Source: Annona cherimola
Taxonomy: Eukaryota; Streptophyta; Magnoliopsida; Magnoliales; Annonaceae
DNA: 64,000 nt
Assembly: GCA_030490835.1 (NCBI GenBank)
Contig: CM059972.1
Span: 53,735,563 to 53,799,562 of the forward strand
Direction: 5' to 3'
Below, piece by piece: positions 57,625 through 64,000 of the stretch (position 1 is its first letter; each line of letters starts with the position of its first letter). Under the pieces are notes generated by a model, which did no database searches, was not told where the DNA came from, and saw only the letters and a list, made by a program, of their open reading frames with translations. The position numbers and the translations under genes were made by a program.

Positions 57625-59010
57625 TAATTTATATTAGATTAGATGTACAACTCATTAACACAGTTAAATAAGTATCATGCGAGAAATCAAATTTCTACAT
57701 TACATGGACTTGCCACCTCAACTATGGGTATCGAGATTGTTCATTGCACTTTGCATTTATCCCAAGGGTGGCAGAAGAAATCAAGTCTATCCCAAGAAAC
57801 TAAAATATCATGGGAAGTTGCAAATAAAAAATTAGCTTGCCTAGATTATTTCTCGAAGCCTTGGAGCTCAAAAGGGATAATCCACGAGGAATCCTGCCCT
57901 ATAGAACTTAGATTACTAAAATCCTAGATCATTTTGAGATAGACTTGGATAGGGAACCTATTAAAGTGCTCAAACCAACCAATGTCATTAACAAGGCCTT
58001 ACTCACTGGGATCAAAATATACATCAATACATTCCGAGCAGTGCAAATCCAAGCAAGGATGGGAGGAGGCTATCCATAAGAACCATAGTTAGAAGAAGCT
58101 CCATTTGAGGGAGAGGCTCCTGCTACACACGATCCCTCACCTATCTTCACATCCATCTCCTCAGCCTCAATCTGCACTATCCCATGCCTCACATTCACCC
58201 CCAAGGTTCTCGTGCATCACCTAGACCTACCCGACATCCTCCAATTGATGTATCAGTTATTCTTGATCACTTACGGGGATTAGAGTCTAGGATTTCTCAG
58301 GAATTAGGGACTACATTTTTCAATGACTCAAATGCATGCAAAATAAGCTCACCTGGGAACGAAAATCACCAAAATTAAATATTATTTGGCTTCTGAGAGT
58401 CGGAGAAGTCATCCTATTCTCAGTCTACCCAACTTGAATCCATATTGGGGATAATTCGTAGTGGCCAAACCCACAGTCTAAGACAAGTTCAATCCTCCCT
58501 TTACACCATATGAGTCTACCTCCTGTTATGATTCCCTCTCCTCTAACCATTCCATTCAACTTCCTACACTCTCCCACATATCCCCTTTTCTATTTTACAA
58601 ATCCCACTTGGCTCTCAAGTTTCCTTTATAGCATTTTTGATGCTTGCCAAGAAGGGGGAGAGAGTTTTGAGAGTTACATGTTACATTTTGAGAAGGGTAG
58701 CATGTAATCAAGAACACTTTGTGGAACACTTTGTATTTTTGAATTTTCTATGTATTTGAATCTTTTGAATGAATGAAAATATTTTAAATGAATGTGAATG
58801 TGAATGTTAATCTTCTGTCGTGCCATTTTTTACTTGATATGATACTTATCAATGTGAAATAATGTGTAACAAAGTATACCTTTACATGAGTTTGATACAT
58901 TATAAATTGAAACTCATTTTTGTCAACAACTTGGAAAGCATAACAATAGAAGAAAAGTTAATCCCAAAATTTTTGTCAATCATCAAAAATGGAAAATTAT
59001 TGTGAACTCA
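57625..59010 (+). pseudogene. env-like region of the SIRE-type element, third piece
   Basis: Open from 57643 to 57927: MYNSLTQLNKYHARNQISTL, TSTMGIEIVHCTLHLSQGWQ, LDYFSKPWSSKGIIHEESCP. Broken frames follow: KPTNVINKALLTGIKIYINT (about 57975-58035), a Pro/Ser/His-rich stretch (58100-58260) and a tail IFDACQEGGESFESY (58635-58680). The last stretch before the polypurine tract is AT-rich with no frame. This is the body of the extra Sirevirus ORF as I read it. No membrane or fusion features are convincing, so env-like is a positional label only. Confidence 0.55.
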
Positions 59011-59027
59011 AAAAAGGAGGAGATTAT
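59011..59027 (+). promoter_or_regulatory. Polypurine tract of the SIRE-type element
   Basis: AAAAAGGAGGAGATTAT lies directly before the TG of the LTR at 59028. Purine tracts of this wording precede the 3' LTR in SIRE-type elements. Confidence 0.75.
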
Positions 59028-60692
59028 TGTGATCTTAATTAGTAAATCAAGCATAATCCATGTTTTGATGATTAACAATACAAATTTAAAAATTTAAAAG
59101 GACTAACATGTGTGTTGCAATATTTTAAGAAAGAATCTTTCAAAAATAAGGTATGACAAACTAAGTCACACAATCAAGTTGACTTTGGAATGAACTTAGG
59201 TCAACCCGATACCCAAGTCGACTCCAGAATCTACTTCAACTATTAAAGCTGAAATTATGAATGCATGAGCAGGTGAAGTCGCAACCAAGTCAACTCAAAA
59301 TGCGACTTAGAAGACTTCAGGCCTTCCATAAAGAATTCGAAAAAGTCAAATCACATCCCAAGTCAACTTTATCATGCAACTTGGGTGAAGCCCAAAATCA
59401 AGTCAACTCCACCATGTGACTTGAGCTACATAAGTGCAAGAATAAAGATTTTTGAAGTTTCAAGCATACAGCGAATACTGAAATCACACACCCAAGTCAA
59501 CTCTACCTGCGACTTTGATCAAGTTGCAAGTCAAATTGACCCTAGTGCATGACTTGGACACAAAGTAACTCAAAACCTACAGAAATGAGTTAAAAGACCA
59601 ACCAATGGGACTTAAGAAACATAAATCTTAAGAGATTGAAGATAAATATCATAAACTGAAAGTCAAGTTGTAAATAAGTGAAAACTAAGCACATGACTCA
59701 ATGTCAAGAATGATATATCCTAAGATTGAGCAATATTGAGTCAAAGAGAATCAAAATATGAAGAAATTAGAGCACAAAGATTAAAGCACCAAATTTATGA
59801 AACTTTGAAGCTCTAAAGAAAATATTGCAAAGTGAAGTCTCAACCCAAGTGAATTTCACTTGTAACTTGGGTCAAGTCCTACACTAAGTCAACCTCAAGT
59901 TGAAACTTAGAACTGAAGGCAAAGAGAAAAACCCTCGAGAAGAAAATATGGAAACTGAAGTCATAACCCAAGTCTACTCCAACCTATGACTTGGGTGAAG
60001 TCATATCTGAAATCAACTCCAAATGCGACTTGGATTGTAAGGGTCAAAAAATTCAAATGTTAGTGCATTTAATGCACACCACCTACCCTTCAACATTTAA
60101 AATAACTCATCCTCTATTTAAAGTATGGTAAAGAAAGTTTTGAGGGTAAACTAGAGCATTCATGAGCCTTCATCTTCCCTCATACAAGCAATTAAGTATT
60201 CATTAAGTACTCTACTAAGAAGAACTCCATTATTCACTGCAAGAGCTACAACATGTCATATATTTCAAGCATTCAAGAGTTTTTTCCTATGTTAAATCTT
60301 CTTTACATAATCTGTAACATGTAGACTGTCTTTGTAACTTATTTTGTTGTATTACTACTTGACTTAGTGCTGGAGACTAAGGCTACGTAAAGGCAAGTAG
60401 TGTATAGTCGAAGTAATTCACTATCTAAGGCTCCTTAGAACTATAATCTAAAAGAATGCAAGTGCTATATTTTATTTTTATTGAAATAGTGGGAACCAAG
60501 ATACAAGAATGTGTTCTTAGAAGAGTGGAGTAGGGAGTGTTATCCCGAACCACTTTAATTTCTTGTATCTGCTGCTTGTGATTCTATTTGATCTATCATT
60601 TTTCATATTTTTATTCAAGGGGATAAAGTTTACAAAGAGTTAAATATTTATATATCAACCTCTTGGATTTTGTCACAAACTTGAGACCAACA
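59028..60692 (+). repeat. 3' LTR of the SIRE-type host element
   Basis: Starts TGTGATCTTAATTAG and ends GAGACCAACA, about 1665 bases, alignable to 38838-40591 and 52033-57624. AAGTCG-type repeats run from about 59160 to 60030 and are more decayed than in the other copies. A TATA-like CTCTATTTAAAG is at about 60111. Confidence 0.82.
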
Positions 60693-63099
60693 AACTCAAG
60701 TTAACGTCACTTGATTTACACCCTAAATCCATTTTGTCATATAAAACCAAAAGCAAATAACGTGAGTTTGGAGCAAACTCAAAAAGCAAGTATGTTAGTG
60801 AAACAACTAAAAAAATGCATCAAAATCCATCACACATGTTATATTAATGCATGTAATGCGAATGTGCAGCTTTTCACTAGTCTACATAATTATGCCACAT
60901 GTTATACCACACACACTACTAACACACACCCAATCCGTATTGATGTATGTTAATCACTATGTTTGCCTAAAAAGACACCTTTAACATTTAGGTTAGCTTG
61001 TTAGTGGAGGTTAGCTTGAATGATACATTTTCAACTCAACCAAATTTATAAACTAGCCAAAACCGAGGTGATCAGCACTCCGAATTATAAACGTATATCA
61101 TTTCCATCAAAATAAATAGAAAGTCAACATCAAAATCATGATAAACTCCATCAAAATCAAGATAAACTCCATCAAATTTGTGTTTAGCGTGAAAATTCCT
61201 AAAATCTCCATCAAACCTTCATTTTTCTATTTAGGATTTGCTAAAAACTTACCACAAATTCAAAAGTATATGTTCCTACAATTATATTCTAACATAAACA
61301 TACTATTATTTTGAAAAAAACAACTTATTTGAATATTGAGTTTCCTTAATTTCATAACAAACTCAAATAAATCTTGATCTAATCCTAAATTAGTGATTTA
61401 AAGGTATTTTGAAAGGGTGTTTAGATAGGCTACAAGGTGGGTTGCAAAGAATTATTAAGAATAACTAAAATGAAGAAGAAAATCATGACTCTCCTTTTTA
61501 ATTTGTGCGCGTCACATGACTTGGCCATTTGACACATTGATCTTTCACATATGAGCCTTATTTTCAAAAAGAATTCTTATTTAGTCATTATTTTTATATA
61601 CACATTCAATCTTGCTATTTACACTCAACTTACAATTATATATATAAATCATTCCAAATATTCTCTTTATGCCTTCAACATGTGCATCGCATTCTGAACA
61701 TGTTAATTCATGTATTAACCAAAGTAAACCATTGTATAAAACTATCTTTCACAATTTATACCAAAATTCTAATACAAAGGCCATATTACTCAAATGTCCA
61801 TCCAATTTTGATTTAACTTTCCTTGTACATTATAATATACTTAAATAAGGGCTCCACTTCTATGTAACCTAGTTATATAGAAGCAGAGCCATGTAACCCT
61901 CTCAATTTTTAAAATCTTGATCATTGATAAAAAAAAAAACCCAATCCATTAATTATACTTAACATCATTTGTTTATCTAGGAGACGGTTTTATCCTAATC
62001 AAGTATGTTTATGGGCCACATTTGTTGAAAAATATATAGTCATGTGTAAATTATGAAAAATGCTTAAATCCATTTACACATATATTAAAATATAATAATA
62101 CTTTATAGAATTATTTATCATATAGAAATAATATTTTAAATAGTTTAGATGTTAAAAATATAACTTACGAATTGATATTTAACATTAAATTATTTTATTA
62201 TGTTGATTTTTAATCGGACTCATGCATAGTGATATTTGATAAATAAAAAAAATTTCAAGATACTATAAATGATATTAAACACAATAGATAAAATAAATTT
62301 TTTATCAACAATCAAAGTATTAAAATAGAGGGGTTACATAGAAAAGAGTGTCATAATTGTGAAACTGCTTAATAAATATGTTCACACCCATTATCCAAGT
62401 GAAACCATGCCCAATGCCAAATTTTACTATTTTGTTTAGTTTTACCGTAATTGTAGTCACTCAACAAGTTAACTCATACTATGATATATATGATAAACAT
62501 ACTTAGACCCTCATGTGATATAAATCACTAATTTTCACTATCACTTAATGCAAGGACCAAAATTTATAATTTTACATTGCACATAAACAAAAAAATACTA
62601 TAAAAATCCTTAAGGCCTCCTAGGTGGTTTCCCACTTCTTCCAGGACTCCCATACTTTGAAATCATTACAAGTGATCTTTAGGTAGAAAACACGTTGTTA
62701 GACATCAACCTCTCTCATTTCTTTCAACACATTAGCATAAAATGTAAATTAACTACTTTAACCTTTTTATGTCTCTCGCTATTTAGTCTTACTTCTAATG
62801 TTACCTGAAGGAGATATTTTAGGCCAATAAAAATGTTTTTAAATATTAATAATAAAAAAATTCTTTTTTTTCATATTTAAATTATTTTAGAAATATAACA
62901 TTATATGTCACTTATTATTTGCCATTTGTATTATTGATGATATAATAATTATGGCTTCACACTCATTTTTAATTTTTATTTTTAATTTTAAAATATTTTT
63001 AAAAATCTAAAGAATTTATTATTTTTATTTATGTATACTTACTTATGATTCAAAAATTACATCTATTGCAAACTTTATATACCATATACATGACATATT
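60693..63099. other. AT-rich sequence with no recognised feature
   Basis: No LTR ends, primer sites, polypurine tracts or long frames seen. The one 80-codon open stretch (60711-60953) has no recognisable domain and is probably chance. It could be older host DNA flanking the copia element, or repeats too decayed to read. Confidence 0.5.
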
Positions 63100-64000
63100 T
63101 TTCAAAAAAATTCAAAACCTTTGAGCCTTTGCTCTTTTTCTGATAAATTCTTGAAGTTTCGCTTGACCATTCTTAAAGCCGATTTGAAGGCTTCTTTAGT
63201 TTCAACCGATCTGCCCGGGAGTTGATCAGCAGGAGAAGAACATAGAGATTCAGCAACCATTGAGGCCTTTTCTTTCGCATGATGATGACGCCATTTTTAA
63301 GTTTGGAGAATAAGGTCGTAATCAAATTTGGACCACCATTCTAAATAAGAGGAATAGGCTATATAAGAGGTGGTTTCAGAGTCTATAAAGAATGAGAAAT
63401 CCCATCGGACTATACATGGGATAGACTCTTGAATTATAAAATCATTTAGTTTTTGAGGATCTGAAATACTGAAAGATAAATGAGAAATAAGGTCATCTGG
63501 TAAAATAGTTTTTTCAAAACACCAGCATTCCCAAAATCTTTCAAAAAACCAAATTAGGAGGTCTTGAGAAGGATTTATAAGATTGAACCTGATCCACTAG
63601 GAATGGGAAAAATAAAAATTTTGTCGAATAAAAACTTTTCTCCAAGCATCCTGGTAGTCCCAAAAATTAAACTTTGGATAAGTATAATATCGTTTTGAGC
63701 TTTCAGAGAACGGGATATAAGAGTTGGGATCACTGACGAACCAATTTTCTAAAGATAAAATCCTTTTGATAAACATTTTTCAATAAATAATCATGTCTCC
63801 TTTTGGTTGTTTAGTGACATGCTCTATTGTTATAGAGTTTATTTGCAATAATATCCTTTCATAAAATTCTACATTTTTACCGGGAGCAGTAGGAATAAAC
63901 CATTCAAATTTTGGGAGGTATTTTTGATAAATTTCACGGCTGGTTTCTTGAATAAGTTTGCTTTCTTTATCACTTGAAGAAAAATGTTCTTCAAGGCCTT
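63100..64000 (-). pseudogene. Repeat-associated coding remnant, minus strand, runs off window
   Basis: Read from 64000 leftward, one frame gives ETSREIYQKYLPKFEWFIPT, APGKNVEFYERILLQINSIT, stop (TGA near 63782), PKFNFWDYQDAWRKVFIRQN, FYFSHS, stop (TAG near 63597), DFIIQESIPCIVRWDFSFFI, YSSYLEWWSKFDYDLILQ, a stop, then a basic, coiled-coil-like tail. The frame holds across about 290 codons with three stops, so it is a real former gene. The pattern W-F-I-P-T-x-P-G-K, W-D-Y-x-D-A-W, H-S, W-W-x-K-F is one I have met in plant repeat or pararetrovirus-like polyproteins, but I cannot name the family firmly. The 5' part lies beyond the window. Confidence 0.6.

Larger units (their letters stand above)
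29560..60692 (+). mobile_element. SIRE-type Ty1/copia host element, 5' truncated, split by nested insertions
   Basis: Once later insertions are set aside, the plus-strand pieces join in order. They are pol (29560-31745), a spacer and env-like region (49583-49973, 51554-52032, 57630-59010), a polypurine tract (about 59011-59027) and a 3' LTR (59028-60692). Two joins keep a reading frame: across the Athila solo LTR and across the solo LTR at 52033-57624. This supports one original element. The 5' LTR, gag, protease and most of integrase are missing; the left end abuts an inverted copia fragment. Confidence 0.75.

Noticed and set aside
59160..60030. Regularly spaced short repeats that could suggest a CRISPR-like array
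   Set aside because: This is a plant LTR. The units are imperfect and palindromic and without uniform spacers; they are the decayed AAGTCG minisatellite.
60711..60953. 80-codon ORF in the AT-rich flank
   Set aside because: No domain, no upstream promoter signs and Asn/Thr/His-rich composition typical of chance frames in AT-rich DNA.
62590..62680. Weak resemblance to part of a 5S rRNA gene (CCTCCTAGGTGGTTTCCCAC)
   Set aside because: Only about 18 bases align with several mismatches, and no internal promoter or full length is present. Treated as chance.

Overview
This window looks like transposon-dense heterochromatin from a flowering plant with a large, AT-rich genome. I see no intact host gene. 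Nearly all of 1-60692 is long terminal repeat (LTR) retrotransposon sequence of three lineages, inserted into one another: Ty3/gypsy chromoviruses of the Tekay/Del type, Ty3/gypsy Athila-type elements, and a Ty1/copia element of the SIRE (Sirevirus) type with an env-like region. The species cannot be named from the sequence.

Layout. 1-18389 is a plus-strand Tekay-type chromovirus: a 5' LTR cut by the window edge, an initiator-Met primer site, gag-pol with chromodomain, and a 3' LTR. Its gag is interrupted by a minus-strand non-autonomous element at 2663-11354 (target duplication CCCGC) that carries Athila-type signatures but no pol. The chromovirus sits inside the integrase gene of an Athila-type element whose 3' half is 18390-24200: integrase, a third ORF, and the 3' LTR. 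24201-25750 is probably a worn minus-strand LTR fragment. 26085-27977 is a large inverted repeat of LTR sequence with a short core containing a decayed tRNA-Asp primer site. 27978-29559 is a minus-strand copia fragment, abutting head to head with a plus-strand copia element that runs from 29560 to its 3' LTR at 59028-60692.

That plus-strand copia element has been split several times. Insertions in it are: a complete minus-strand chromovirus at 31746-49577 (TSD CAAGT); an Athila-type solo LTR at 49974-51548; and a SIRE-type solo LTR at 52033-57624 that itself holds a minus-strand chromoviral solo LTR at 52498-56464 (TSD CGGGT). The chromovirus at 31746-49577 holds a plus-strand chromoviral solo LTR at 35948-40693 (TSD TCTTT), which in turn holds a SIRE-type solo LTR at 38838-40591 (TSD AGAAC). 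The nesting is therefore four deep, with target duplications visible at most levels.

60693-63000 is AT-rich sequence in which I recognise nothing. 63100-64000 carries a broken minus-strand coding region of a repeat-associated protein type. All pol genes carry stops and frameshifts; several stops are at CGA-to-TGA type positions, as expected of old methylated copies. The most interesting material is noncoding: a box of about 120 nt conserved across otherwise different chromoviral LTR families, TGAACAGT-type arrays shared by unrelated LTRs, palindromic AAGTCG arrays in the SIRE-type LTRs, and the non-autonomous Athila derivative with its private long ORF.
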